Positions 48,677 through 63,200 of a DNA stretch of 64,000 bases are shown here, in pieces. Made by a program: the position numbers and the translations under genes. The stretch comes from Branchiostoma floridae (taxonomy: Eukaryota; Chordata; Leptocardii; Amphioxiformes; Branchiostomatidae), in assembly GCF_000003815.2 (NCBI RefSeq), contig NC_049992.1, positions 10,218,755 to 10,282,754 of the forward strand, in the 5' to 3' direction. Position 1 is the stretch's first letter, and every line of letters starts with the position of its first letter. Under the pieces are notes generated by a model. That model worked only from the letters and a program-made list of their open reading frames with translations. It did no database searches and had not been told where the DNA came from.

Positions 48677-51025
48677 TTTATTGTATGAACAAAGGCCTCA
48701 CAGCATTGGAAAGGCATAAGGCAGATATGGTTGGAGTCGACTCCCTCCCCTTCCCCATTACATACCTAGGTTGGGTGTATCCATTCTTTACCTCTAATGA
48801 AATGTAAACTATTCGTCCATTGAAGTCCAAAATAAATGGCAGTAACAACTACAAATGTGTGATGTTTCTTCTAGTTACAAGCCGGTTTAAGATTGTTAAC
48901 TTTTTCTGTACATAATCTACAAGGATGTATGAACATGTCTTGAACTTCAGGAAGAATAGTCTTACACATTTTAAAAGCAGTGTGTATAAGGTGTAGTGTG
49001 ATGATAAAGGCTAAGAAGACACAGTTCTATTCTTACTCTACTAAATGACTGTTGAGACTAAGGATATGGGGAGGGTAAGGCAAAACGAAAACCCAGAAAA
49101 TACTACCCTTGACGGAGGGCCTGTCCTGCAAAAAATGGGTTTGGCTGACAAAATAACTTTCAACTACACGTTTGTACTGACATTCACTTTCAATCTACAA
49201 AGGAGACTTTCCAGAAAAAATGCTACGAATGAAGTCAAAATATACTAACAGTTACAATAGGTGCAAATTTGAAGTGCATTATACATACAATGCTAAAACA
49301 ACTTTTGACAAAAACAAGACATATTGGAATCAGTATTACAGTAAATTGGGAGAACACAGTCTCCCTTCCATATACTGAGGCATGTATTGTTGAGAAACGG
49401 TGGCCGTGCTACCATACACTACCAACAAATCACAGGCAAAAACTGTACAGGTATAAACATATGCTTAAAATGTGGCTTTCTCTTGACGGCAAGAGAAGAT
49501 ATAAAGGTACCAAAAGAGAATTATGTCGACCACATATACAGGAACCAGACAGAAACATTTGTTACACAAAAAATGTTGGCACTAACATTGGGGATACTCC
49601 ACTGATAAAACACTGTCTGACCGTTACATGTCAACAGCAATAGCACGGGTATGTCTGGTACAAATCAAAGACATACCCACTCCAGAAACATCTGGGCTTG
49701 TCTTCTACAGTATTACAACAGCAGTTTGACCATTCACTACTGGTATTGCATGCCTGCATACACAGAGACTCTGAGAGAAATAGAAGAACACCACCCTTAA
49801 CTGTTAGCACTCAATTTGTCCTTGCACTGGCATCTACATAGTTGAGGCAAATATAGAATGCTAAAAGTTAAAATAACAGAATAGAGATGGTGCTGTTTGC
49901 TAAAGTAAGCCAAAGACAAGAAGTACATGTAGTTGTCATCTCCTTCATATAGCGCTGGTCGTTTCACATTTAGGAAGCCCGTTCTGATGGTTTCATGGCT
50001 CAAAGTTCCATCTTTTATAAGACTTTAAATTGTCAGCATTTCCGTAAATGTAAATTGACCAGTGTTACGTCTTAGCATGACAAATATTGGCAAAACTGTA
50101 AACAATAGCACATTTCTGAACAGAGTCGTGTGCAGCTGGCATTCGCTGGAAGATGGTTCAAACAAAACCATGCAAACTGCTCGGCATTCCTAAAATCATC
50201 CCTAACAAATAAATTGGTTGGTTTGAGAGAGATATACTAGCTAGTACATAAATATTAATCTCTTGGTACAAAGGTGAATGGTGTTGCTCAATGCGCTACT
50301 AAGTTCACTGCTCTACATTGCTGTTGTACACTTCTTTCAAGCCCAACAACATTAGACTCTGAGCTCAAAAGTGCTCCAAGTTCACAAACTGCCACTACAT
50401 AGATATCAATACAAAAATTTCTCTTAATTACATGATTTTTGCAAAAAGGATTTCCTTTGTACAATATGCACTTGACGTTTCGCAAACGCTGTTAGGTAGA
50501 GGCTAGTGGCAAAGTCCTTTTCTTGTAGGGCACACCTAGAAGTGCATAGGGCCTACAGTTAAACAGTCCTCCGCTGTCTCCATTCTTGCCTACTACTTTC
50601 CATCGTTTCTTGTTCCTATTAGCTCCTCTTTAAGAAGTTTTGGTGCCTCCCTGCTGACAACAATGCACTTTCTTCTTGGCAAAGGTTGATGTGAGTGAAA
50701 CTCTATTGAACAATAACGATCTCCCTGCTGCATAGCCCCATCACCAATAAAAATTTGGCATTAAACGGGCACTTCAGAAGGGAGGAGGTTATTTGTAGAC
50801 TGGACGAGAAGATATTGTATTGTAGAGAACGGAGTGGAAAGCCATTTTGTTGGCTTCCTTAAAAAGTACTCTTGTAAGGAACTACAGCGGGTGCATGTTT
50901 TAAAAACTTTTAGAATGTTGTTTGTCAACAAAGAAATTGCATTCAGAATCACAACCTTTTTGCAAGGAAAACTAAATTCCCGTTTCCGATTCTCTACCAT
51001 ACAACGTCCAGTCTGCACGTTGGTT
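48677..51025 (-). other. Probable DVL 3'UTR
   Basis: On the minus strand the sequence after the DVL stop runs about 2.3 kb to AATAAA (48677-48682 on this strand as TTTATT), the first canonical hexamer I found. It contains no recognised repeat and no convincing coding frame. Its 3'UTR status is inferred from position only. Confidence 0.4.
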
Positions 51026-51294
51026 TCACATCACGTCCACGAAGAATTCACACGGGTTGCCCATGGCCATGCGGAAGGACTGTCTGCTCCCGCTGAGGTC
51101 GGCCGGCATGGCTGCTAGCTGGCCAGGTTTTGGAGGGAGGGGAGGGGGGAGCGGTGGGAGAGGGGGGAGGCTTCTCTCGCTGGGGGCTCGACTTCGCTTG
51201 CTGGTGCTGTCGGATTCACTTCCACTTCCGCCTGACTTATTGCCTCCATCTCCTTTAGTGCTTCTCTTTCCACTTCGGTTGGATCCGCTGCTTC
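51026..51294 (-). CDS. DVL: DVL last coding exon
   Basis: TTTCACGCAG acceptor, stop TGA at 51026-51028. Encodes a G/S/K-rich stretch, a proline run ([14 protein letters not shown]) and the terminal [12 protein letters not shown], which in vertebrates can bind the protein's own PDZ. The C-terminal region is much shorter than in vertebrate DVLs. Confidence 0.95.
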
Positions 51295-54200
51295 CTGCGT
51301 GAAACAACGAAACACGTTAATCTTCGCCGCGGTCGTGTCACTGAGAGCAATCTGACACCAGAGATGAATCTTAAGTTTCTTAACAAACGGCAAACTGTGA
51401 CTTCTACCTACGTTTAGTGAAACTAAAGACAGGTGCAGTGGTCATTACTACATATCTTACATTAGCAATAACTTACAAGGTGAATTCTATACTAAGCAGT
51501 GCGTCCTTCCTGTTTAGTGAGGTTACATCTATCAGGAGTGTTTACTATTTGTGACTTTAAGAGTGTACAAGGGTGCAACTGAAACGTGGTGCATACTACA
51601 TCTAGAGGCAGCTGTTATGTGAGAAAGATGCAAGTTAGCCAGCCACAGCTATGCAAAATTAGTTGAACACAATGTACACGTAAATGTAATGAAAACATTA
51701 GAAGAAATGCCTATGTCACACAAAAGAACAAAACGTCATGGATAATACAGGTCAAATGATGAAGCAAAGGAGCACTAAAGGCTAGAAGAAGTAACACAAC
51801 ATTAGAAACAGAGGGTATAAGGCATGAAAACACAGACATTTTGTGAAAAGAATGGTTTAAACACACAAAGATGCAGAAACTAAGAGAAGTAACACACAAA
51901 GACGCTGATTAGGCAACAAGCATCACCTGACCACAAGACTACTGGTCAAAGGCGACAGTCTCTTTACTTTTTACAAATTCATCTCTGGCTCTTTTGCTTA
52001 TCTCTTATTTTCACAAAATTCTCCAATTGTAAAAACTAGAAAAAAATAAGGAAACAAAATCAACAATATGGCTGCCAAGCCTTTTAACATACGGTTGCGT
52101 ATTCAAGGATCCATCATGCATCTGACACACGATATAAACATCGTTCAATATGCGAGCGGCCCCATGGTCAGGATACGCATACGTGCGGCCCACCATGCAT
52201 TACTACTGACCGTGCGAAGCATGCATTAGACAAGGAAAGTGCAAACCATGCAAGTGAGGAAGTTTTCGTACATCATTAGGTTTGAAGGTAACGAAGGTGG
52301 GAGTGGGTCTCTTACAACACTGCTCCTCTAAAGCATGGGTGCAGACAGAGAGAACAGACGTTATTGTCAGACAGTGCAAGACAAGCATGGTTCTCCCCTC
52401 ACTGCGCAACCTGCTGCAACACCCCATCCTTCACCATCAAACAATGCATCAACTTTGAAAACAATCAGGTAGCTATGGAAACTTCCAAAGAGGGGCCATG
52501 ACTTGAAAAAGGTTGTATTATATTCATGGCCCCCCTTTTGTACACAATGTTGGTTACATCTTCTGCAACAAATGTAAAGGCTTCTGACTATTACACTGCT
52601 TCTGGAGGGGTGTGCAGGTTGGAATGCTCAGATTGTGGGAGATAGTAAAAGATGAGAACAAGTACAAGGCAACAACGCATTCACAAGCGAAAAAACAAGC
52701 AATTCTGCACCATGGAGTAAACATTCCACAAAGTAGTAAGGGGCACAGGGGTTCAATCAGCGTACTTCCAACGTTTTTTAGAAGCAACTTCTCTTCAAAA
52801 GCCATTGTCCCATTCCATGTCATTTCCATAATATTCAGACTGGTAAATGAAAGCTGTTCACTGTGGAAAATGTTGGCTGCTTTAATAAGTATGACCAGGT
52901 CACAAATCAGCAAGCTGACAAGATCCTGGTGTGTAATTTCTTTTTTTTTTTTAATTGGGTTTTCAAATAAACAAAAACATACTAACTTGGGGAACCATCC
53001 AACAGAATGATAATAATAGTACAAATTGAATACCTGAAGATTTGTGTACAATTCTTTGTACATGTACTTGCAATTGAGATCTGAATCAATGATAAACCAG
53101 TTGCATCCTTGTCAAGTCAGGATTTAACACACGCTTGTCATCTCTAAACAGTGTTATTTTGGACACCCTCTAACGGACCAACATTTTCCCAGTTTGGCTA
53201 AACAGCTGCAGTAGGCAAACACGCCAGATGCACGGAGCAAGCGAAAACCGGGGGAAAGAAGGAAGGATTTGCCTGGCAAACAGAGCGACCTGATTCTAGT
53301 GAGTGCGAGCCAGGGTCCACCGAGATGCACGTGTCTGGAAGAAATCAGACAAGCCAGAGAAGTTGGTGTTAGAAAAAACTCCCAGGCTCGACAGTCCCCA
53401 GGAATGGCTGCTCCAGGTAGCAATGTTCCCACCAGATGAAAGTTCAACTCACACGTTTGGGTTGGCCCGTTAAGGAAGGTGGCAGACTGTTGACACGAAG
53501 GCAAGGGAGGCTGGTCAAGAAGGAGTAACATGCTGAGGCAGCGGCCTTATCTTTCAGGACGTTACCATTCTTTGTCATCGACGTCTGAAATTTGGATAAC
53601 CCTACAGGAAAATTTCTCTGTCATTGACTAGAATTTCTACTTGCCTTTCTTTCATCAAATGTCCAGCACCATCAATCTGCCCCATTGTTATAGGAATAGC
53701 AAAGGTTTGTTGGTTTGAAATAAAAAAAAAGCCCAGCTCCCAAAGAAAAACCTCTTTTTCATGCACTTTTTATTGCCTATGTGAAGAGACCACCACCTTC
53801 CTTAAGAGCGCCGCTGAAAAAACTTCAACCAGACACATGGTCCTTTATTTTTCCAGAATTTCTAGACCAAGGCTTGCTGAGGAATGATTCACTAAAGCAA
53901 TTAATACAAAGGTAAGAAATCACCATGGGCTATTCACACAACATAACCAATTGCAAATGTCATTCAAAACTCCAAAATGTTGGAAGGTATCTTTAAAGCC
54001 TCACCAGGACTGCCACTATGTTGGCTGGCTGTTCCTTCCCTGTAGTTTGGAGCGTACGGAGGTGCGTCGATGGAGTACGGCCCGGGTGGGACGGCGTACC
54101 CTGCAGTTTTGGGCTGGTAAACACCCGTGTAGGGCAGGTGGCTGCCCGGGATGGGCATGTGGGGACCGACCAGTGCCCAGGGTGCCCCGGGAAGGGGAGC

Positions 54201-57200
54201 GAGAGTGTCCTGGTCAGTTTCACTGCTTCCTTCCCGGTCCTCTAGCGACAAGTTGGCCATGTCTGAAAGGCAGAGAATTGAAATACACTCTCATCAAAGT
54301 GTATACGAAAATAACACTTCAATTATGAAAAGATGCAATACTTGTCATTCCTGTTAAATATCTGCCTAGTCTAGAGATATTCCTTCAAACTGTCACTTAA
54401 TTCCTTCATGTAAGGTTAAAGGAGAGGGTAGACTTGGTCTGCGATGATGATGATGAAGTTTAAAGCTGATATGATGCAGTTGGTCTTTTGGTCCCTTACA
54501 CAGTTACAGAACAGAAAAAAAGCACAGGAAACAAATCACTTCCTGGCATCCCTTAGTAGAGGGAACAAATCTAACTAGGCTGAAGTGTTTTAAATGGGAC
54601 CTACCCCTGTTGACCTGCGAGAGGTCGCCAAAGATGTAGTAGCACTGTTCTGAGAAGGTGATTTTGTTGACTGTGTGCCTGATGTAGCCTGCCTTCAGCA
54701 TCTGAGAGGCGTATCTCCTGGCCTCTCTCCGGTCGTTGAACCCTTCCACGTGGGTGTGTAACCAGTCTACTACATCTGAACCTGGGGACACACGAAGTGT
54801 GGGGGGAAAGTCAGTCACAAATGCATTACTAAAAGGTAGTTAATGGTGCTTCATCCACGATCTGCTGTTTTTTAGTATGGTATTTAGGGATATCAAGTCG
54901 ACGGACACGTGGTTTCAAATTGCAATACACAGGGCGTATTTTCAAAATATTGCAGTTTGAAACCACCGCCATTGACTTGATATCCCTAATACCCTGTTTT
55001 TAAAGACAACAGATATTTGTTACCCAGCGGATAAAGGTGAACTAACGTTACATGTACTATTATTAAACTACTATTTTTACCCTAACAAACCATTCTTCTG
55101 TGTATATTTTGTATGCAGGACTAGAAATTTGTGTCTACTGACTGTAGTGCTAGGACTTACCTGGGTTTGCACAGGTACAGAAAGGAAAACAAATATCTTA
55201 ATCCTGTGCAACCATTAGTGTACCTTGGTATTCCTAAGCAGATGGATTCATGAGCTGGAACCACAATCAGCTTCTTCAGGAGATCAATTTTTCTGAAGAT
55301 TTCTCCATAAAGGTGGTATCTCACTGTGCTTGAGGCACCGGTGTGGCACTGTGGGGTTTGTTCACTGCTGCACTGTTTTGTTATTTTCGCTGACCTTTTT
55401 AGAATTAAGATATTGCGTAATACGTAAAAATATAACTCAGAAGACAACAAAATACACAAAACATAACTTAATCTATTCTTTATCTTTGTAACTCAATGAG
55501 TAATCATTTGAAACCCCGTAGTGACACACCGGTGCCCCAAGTGCAGCAAAATAACACCTTAAGAAAAGTGACAGAATGTTACTCACCTATGAAGGCATTT
55601 GGTATGGTTATTTTCAGCCACATTCTGTCGCGGATGTCCAGTCCGGAGTCCGGCGAGGCCATGACCTTGACAATGGAGGACATGTCCGTGTTGATCGACA
55701 ACGGCATCTCATCGTACCCTGCAGTGACAAGAAGTTTTCTTTAATTACACTTTCCACAACATCTTATCTATACGATCACATGTGTCAACACAGAGACATT
55801 GATTATACAACTTTAAAGTCTATCTACATGATGGTATATAATATAACAGCTTCTTGTTCCAAAGATGTCTCAATGCCCCCCTCCCCCATCCCTACCTCCA
55901 AAGGTAGCTTCTGTAGTTTCCACTGAAAACTCAGCTCCCATTATCCATCCCTCAATACCATTTCTGGTGACTGAGATTTTGCTGTGCACTCCTACACTGC
56001 CCTGCACTCATCTATGCACCAAAATCTACATTTCGTAAAGCAGGATTTGGCAATAAAGGGGTTAAAATCTGCTTTACAGAGTTTTTGAACTACGAACATG
56101 GCGGTCAACTTCAGTCCATTGGTGCCCTAGCCTGGACTGTCTTCTCCTGCTTCTTTTAGAACTAAGACTTTTCAAGTGACGGCTCAAGAATGCTTGGTAT
56201 GGGACGTGTTTGCTCGTTTGCTTAGAAGACTGCCAATCAACGCACGCAGGATGAACGCTGTATGGAAGATCCCAAACCTCGGCATATCAGAATTACATCC
56301 TTCTCATAACTTCTTCATCTGATTTCTGTCATAACATTTTTACATGATCATAAAAAAACAAGACAACCTGTGTAATATCTGGGTTAGTTTGTTGTTGGAC
56401 AGATTTTGGTTTCTTCACACCAAAGCTAAGCCTTGTAAGAGTCCATAAATGTCCAGGTTGGGGGATCAGCAACTTCCTGTGAAGAAGGGCTTATGTAACC
56501 AAAGTGCTGGATCCCTGCTAAGTTATGTGCAGCAAGACAAACAGACCTGACCCTAAGGCAACAACAGAGNNNNNNNNNNNNNNNNNNNNNNNNNNNNNNN
56601 NNNNNNNNNNNNNNNNNNNNNNNNNNNNNNNNNNNNNNNNNNNNNNNNNNNNNNNNNNNNNNNNNNNNNNNNNNNNNNNNNNNNNNNNNNNNNNNNNNNN
56701 NNNNNNNNNNAGGCAGTTGATATCATATTGTAACCTATTCTACAAAATACTAGGAAATAATGCTTGGAAATACTACCTTTGAAAAGGCCTTGATACTCCT
56801 CATGTTCACGAAATATTGTGGTGAAAAATTTGGCTCTATTTCTCAGCATGTTACATGATACACACAGTGCCTTTTAGACCTCAACTGTACTCACCTATAA
56901 ATTATCTAATCCAAGACAATTCATTAGTAGACTAAGGGACAACTCGTCAATTAGTTTTTCGCACCATTTCCAACAATTAGCAATTAATTACAATGTGCTA
57001 ATAACAGTTCCCCTCCCATTCTGATATAAATGGGCCAAAGACAACACCTCAGAAAATGTGGTAGTCAGACACAAAAGAAAACGTCCCTCCCCTCTCATTA
57101 AGAGTTTACAAAAGGGAGCATGTTTTCCTCTTGTATAAACTGTCTAGAGTGTGACTATATCCTACATACATTTTCAACCCTGCCAATGTCACAACTGTTC

Positions 57201-60200
57201 AAAATTATGTTTAAAGGTCAGCCAACAACACTGGTAAGGTTGAATGCTTGACACACTAGTTCCTTTTTTGCCGCTATGACTTTGAGAAATACGAATTGTG
57301 CTAAATCTTACTCAAAACTGTACACAAACTTCCGACCACACTAAAACTATGTGACCTCAGTTGCCAAATTGAGGTGACAAAAACTGGGCCTTCCCAACCC
57401 CGACCAAATTCTACCCTGTAACTGTTTATGTCTCTGAAGACCGCATCAAAAAAACTCTATAACCCTATAAAAACATGCACAACTTGCAAACTTTGCTTAC
57501 CAGAAGTAAGTTCTACCTCACTTGTTATGTCAAATAATTACGTTAGCATTACTAACATGACACATCACGCACAAGTTTGGACTGAAGCCTACCTTTGCAG
57601 AGCATCTTCCCACCAAACCGTAATGCTACCACAACCCACGGGCAACCAACCATCTACAGAAGAGACTCCCAGCGATGTTCATTCATGTGCAAATTGACAA
57701 GTATTTGTCTAATCCTGCTGAACAAGACCACAGGGCCCCCATGCATGGGAGAACAGTCTTCTTACCTTTGTGCGCGCCCCTTGTGGGGTGACCTGCTCGC
57801 CCCATGGGAACAAAACGCCCCTATCAGGTGGACAGTCAGATTAAGGGGGAGGGGGGCACAGCAACAGAGGGCTAGTCATGAGGGACCAGGTGTGGCACTT
57901 TAAAAACTTAAATGCAAAGCCCCACCATAGACTATGGGTAGAGGGGGCAAGGCACAGCAAGTAGCCAAGGGACCAGGTGGGCCACTTTTAGCTCTGATGT
58001 GATGGCAAACTACTGATTCTAGGGAGGGGAGCACAGCACACTCATGGCACCAGGTGTGCCCCTTTCAAACCGGAGCTGTACAGAACTAGTGCAGACTGAT
58101 GGGGTAGGCACAGGGCCATGACAGGGTCAGGCAGCCTCACATCACTAGCAGCCCAGAAACTGTTTATTCCCAAGTACTTTGACCTGACCCTGAAGTGGAT
58201 CTAGGTTGAAAAAGAAGACTTTCTCCTGCTCTCACTGACAATGGCTAATTCCACAGATTTCCAGGCACGTTGAACACTTCAAAGTATAAGGCACAATGAA
58301 GTTTGCTGATAATTCAGCATTTGATTCATTCCTGCTTGGTTAAAAAAGTAACAGGACAAAGTGGCTGTTAGCAGCTAGTAGCATCTCTTTCACTTTTGCG
58401 TGCATAACTTTGACCTCGCCAAATGCTACAAACTTCTGTAACTAACTACCCGTGGGAAACTTTCAGATTACCTTTTGGTTGTGATAATCCAATTTACAAA
58501 AAAGCAGACTTAAAATACAGTTCTTTCTCATCATCACCTGCGACAACTAATTTTGTTAGCTCATTCTTTCTTTAGACATCACAATGTGCCATTTCATTTG
58601 CATGATTTGACTGAGTTTTAATATTTTCCATATGTGAACGATCTGGTTTCAGGTTCTCAGAGATGTCAAAATAATTAAGATTTTTCCCCTGACATAAGCA
58701 GCAAGTTCCCTCAAGTGTCAGGGGGTTGCACAATGGCGGAAACCATGATTTTAAACATTTGCCAGCATGACACAAAGCTTAGATATTGAGACTTTAGCTT
58801 GAATACTGTCAGGACTAGGGGTAGGTATGGGTTTTTATTGTTGGACCGGTTCGGAAAAACTTGACCTGAAAAAATTCCGTGGATCAGATGTTGGAACAAT
58901 CAGCAAATGAACAGATTATACCAACACAACATCCTCTGGACATGGACCGTACTTGGACCTGAAATTTTTGTATCAGTACCCACCACTAGTCAGGACGGGA
59001 TGGGAGACCCGGCACATCCGCATCTTGTATTCAGCTAGAAGAAATGGTATGCCACCCCTTAAGGGAAGGTTTAACCCCAACGGTGCTGTAATACACCGTA
59101 TGACTCTACTATTACTACTACTACTTAGCCTGAGTACCATCCTCCGTAGTGACCACTGGCTCAACACTTTCGCTTGCTAACCAGCTAACTACTACTGTCC
59201 GGATGACTTACTTTCCGACTCCGGTATGGAGGAGGTGATAGAGGATGAAGTTGACGTCATGGTACTCATGGAGGGACTGATGGCTGGCCGCCCACCTGGG
59301 TAGTCTTCTGTGGGATACAACATGCACCATGGGTCACTTGGGACAAACTTCTTCATGTGAAATCATCACAACTTTAAATCTAAGATAGAGCCATCATGTT
59401 TGCAGTGTCATTGCATATCATTAGGCCATGTTAATGTGATTATATGGATGACATCCGCACGCGTATCAGTTTTTGGCCATTTTCAAAAATAAAGAGTTTT
59501 AAACCATACTGTTAATTGTACAAAACAAAGTGAGCAAAGACAAGCAGTAGTATGCAAAAAAATATCGGAAAATGTATATTATTGTAATAGAATGGCAAGG
59601 CCAATTCTAAGGTCAGAAACAAATTATCTATTGTTTGGTATACCATACTCTATGTTTTCAACCTTCCTGGCCAATTAGATTTCATACTAAAGTCAATTTT
59701 TTTTGGGCCAAACTTTTTGTTTTATTCACACACTTGCATCCAGTTTTGAGGTTCCCAGAGGATGGCATCCATATAATCAAATCAATATGGTCTTATTCAA
59801 TGAAGCTTAGAACACTCTGAGACAAAAATATCACAGTATTACATAGCATCATAAGAGACTTTTCATTACTAAGAACTTACCAGTTGTCAAAAATAGTGTA
59901 GCATGAAAGGAGAATACAAGATTTTTTAAAAATGGCAAACACATTAATTCCATGAACGTCAGGCTAGCCCTAACCACACTCAAGCTCAAGAACAGAAAGA
60001 GAAACTGGTATTTAATAGGACAATGATAATACATCAGGTTGTGAAAGTGCTTTTCTACACACAAATGACTGATGAGCTTTCCATCCTACTAGTACTACAA
60101 TCCACATCAGTTTTAAGTCTTAAATAATAAAAGAAATGTAAGAAAAAACACAGGTAAAATCTAATAACTACATTTGAGTCACAGCAAATATCAAAGTTAA

Positions 60201-63200
60201 GAAACCAACTCAAGTTTAAATTTTTCCTCAAAAACATCTGCAAACTTCAGGCCTTCATATCAGTAAAAATTGTATCTAACAGTTAGGCAAGGGACAGAAG
60301 TTAGGGAAAGGCAAAAGAACAACAAAACATCTTTCAAACGTAGTATGAAAGAAGGACAAAGATCACCAGGGGTGCTGTTGTTAGCTACAGACAAGGCTGG
60401 CAAAGTTGCAGTGCGTACAAAGACGTAACTAAACAAACACCCGTTTATGTCTGAACTGTTTTGATCATAGAAAGGGCGGAGAGACATAATAATGTTATGC
60501 TTACATTCTTTCTATTCTGATACAATTCACAAACCAGGAAAATGGACACAAGGAAACAAGGATCCTCCACCTATACCTTGAGATGGTTTAGTCCACCTGT
60601 GCATCTCAATGGCAACATTTACTACTTTGTAGTGTCATAGGAAAAATTAATTTCGGCGATTTTCACGACGATTGGAATTGGCTGACGGAAAAAAAATTCG
60701 AGCTGGCTAAAGCCCTGGTTGGTGGGCAGGGCCTTGGGAGCACATAAAGGGACCACTGTTTTTATACGTACATACGTCTTTTAACGCAGCCAATCTTTGC
60801 CCTAAACGGGTGGTGGTGTGAAAGTTACGTCTTGTACGTACGTACCAGCCTTGCACGTGTGATACGGCAATGATCGGTGGGGATCAATGCTGATTTGTGT
60901 ATGGCAACACAGACAGTTACACTGTGTCTGAAACAGGGCGGGCAACTGGTTTTGAACTTTAGGCGTACTGTAGTTACAGGAAACAGCTGGAAGAACAAGA
61001 GATGGTAGGGAGGGAGGGGGGAGACATCGAAAAATGAGATGATCTACAAGAGCAGTCTAAAGAGAGTGGATGGGTGAAATACCAAAATATTTGGAAACAG
61101 AAAAGCTTTGATTACCATGAAAAGCTACTTTGAGTGATACTGTTGATGGAAAGAACAAAAGAGAAAAATGAAAATGATTGAGAGTTCATCAAATTTTTTT
61201 AATGTAGGCAAGATATAGAGTCCATTTCATCATTGAGTATGGCCAACCCCTTTTGCCAAGTGCAGTAATCCAAGCCTGCAGACTGTGCTACAAACTGGAA
61301 GAAACCAATTGGTAGAAATAGGTACAGGTGTGTTTAACACTCGTTTGTCAGCTTTTATACTTTTACTGGACTTTTCAAAGCAGACAGCCACACTTAAGTT
61401 GAAAAAAAAAGAGAAAAAAAAAAAAAGATGATGTACTAAAAGTTCACCAACACACGGACACGGATCTTGGGAACAGGAGTACTTACGCCTCATAGCGGCT
61501 GTATGAGACACCCATGCAGCAGGGTCTATCGGCCTTATGGGTTCCGCTGCTGGGAAAATGATAATGCCAGTAAAGCCACCATTTTATATCACTACATTAC
61601 ATGTCATTTGGCAAGTCAACAGGCTGGCAATGGAACTTTGTGCTGTGCTGATATGGACTGAATGTTCAGTTGTTTCTACAATGCCTTGGAGTGAAGCCAT
61701 CTCTGTAGGCATACCAATGTGTTAAAAACATTCAAAAGTTGATGTTAGAGACACACCAATTGATTACCAATTGATAGCCACATTTTGAAAGCCCTTCAGG
61801 TAGAAAAAAAGTGCTTGAACATATTTTTTACCTCCATGAAAAATGGAGGTATAGTTTAAGGTGTGTCTGTCTGTCTGTCTGTCTAAAACCTGTATTATGT
61901 TAACACACACACAAACCACAGCCTGTTCACCCAGCCATTTGTTGACTTCCTTGGCGAGTGTGTCCAACCAAAATTTACGTGTCAAAGCTGCAGTGTGANN
62001 NNNNNNNNNNNNNNNNNNNNNNNNNNNNNNNNNNNNNNNNNNNNNNNNNNNNNNNNNNNNNNNNNNNNNNNNNNNNNNNNNNNNNNNNNNNNNNNNNNNN
62101 NNNNNNNNNNNNNNNNNNNNNNNNNNNNNNNNNNNNNNNNNNNNNNNNNNNNNNNNNNNNNNNNNNNNNNNNNNNNNNNNNNNNNNNNNNNNNNNNNNNN
62201 NNNNNNNNNNNNNNNNNNNNNNNNNNNNNNNNNNNNNNNNNNNNNNNNNNNNNNNNNNNNNNNNNNNNNNNNNNNNNNNNNNNNNNNNNNNNNNNNNNNN
62301 NNNNNNNNNNNNNNNNNNNNNNNNNNNNNNNNNNNNNNNNNNNNNNNNNNNNNNNNNNNNNNNNNNNNNNNNNNNNNNNNNNNNNNNNNNNNNNNNNNNN
62401 NNNNNNNNNNNNNNNNNNNNNNNNNNNNNNNNNNNNNNNNNNNNNNNNNNNTGTAAATGATGGTAGCATGTGTGTAATACTTACATCTTGGTATTGTGAA
62501 GTACCCTCTTGGCTCAGGATTCCAACATTGGGCAACCACTAGTTTGATAGGACTGCAAAACAAGGAGTAACAACAATGGTTTTTACTAGTATTCTTTACT
62601 CAATGAGATAATGTGTGTGCAAAGATAAAGTAAACCAAAATTCATTCCCTCCTTTTCTCACCTGCTGTATTATATCATTGGCAGCAAAGACAAAAGTGGA
62701 AAGACAGAAAGAAAGTGAGATAGAAAAATCCATCAGAGCACAAATATCAACAATGTTCAAGAGAGGCCTATAAAGTAGCACAGCTTTAGAAGTATTTTCT
62801 CCTTTCCAACAGTTGCGCGTTATCTTACCCTGGTTTATGTACAATCTCGCGTAATACTCGGACAGCGTCGTCGTTGCTCATGTTTTCGAAGTTGACGTCG
62901 TTGACCTGAAGAAGCATGTCTCCCGGCTCGATCCGCCCGTCTAATGCAACAGCTCCTCTGTGAAGATTGAGGTTAAACTTTCGTGAAGTATAAGCAAAAA
63001 TATACCAGACTACACTCGAAAACAAGTAATTATGCAGTTAAGGAGCTTGTGTAGAGCGAAATATTACTGGCAACATTTTTTTAGTTTTAACTGGTCAATT
63101 GCCTCAAGGTATAACAGACAAGTTTTGCGCAGAAAGCACAGCCTATGTAAGACTGGACTGCTAGATTTGACTCACTCAAACTGAGGCAGACCCATACTCT

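Noticed and set aside
52554..53063. 169-codon minus-strand frame in the last DVL intron
   Set aside because: No DVL family counterpart, no matching splice phases, and a low-complexity A/T stretch inside it. The flanking DVL exons join in frame without it.
53154..53531. 125-codon minus-strand frame in the last DVL intron
   Set aside because: Looks cysteine/leucine-rich and secretory at a glance, but there are no splice sites in phase with DVL and no family resemblance.
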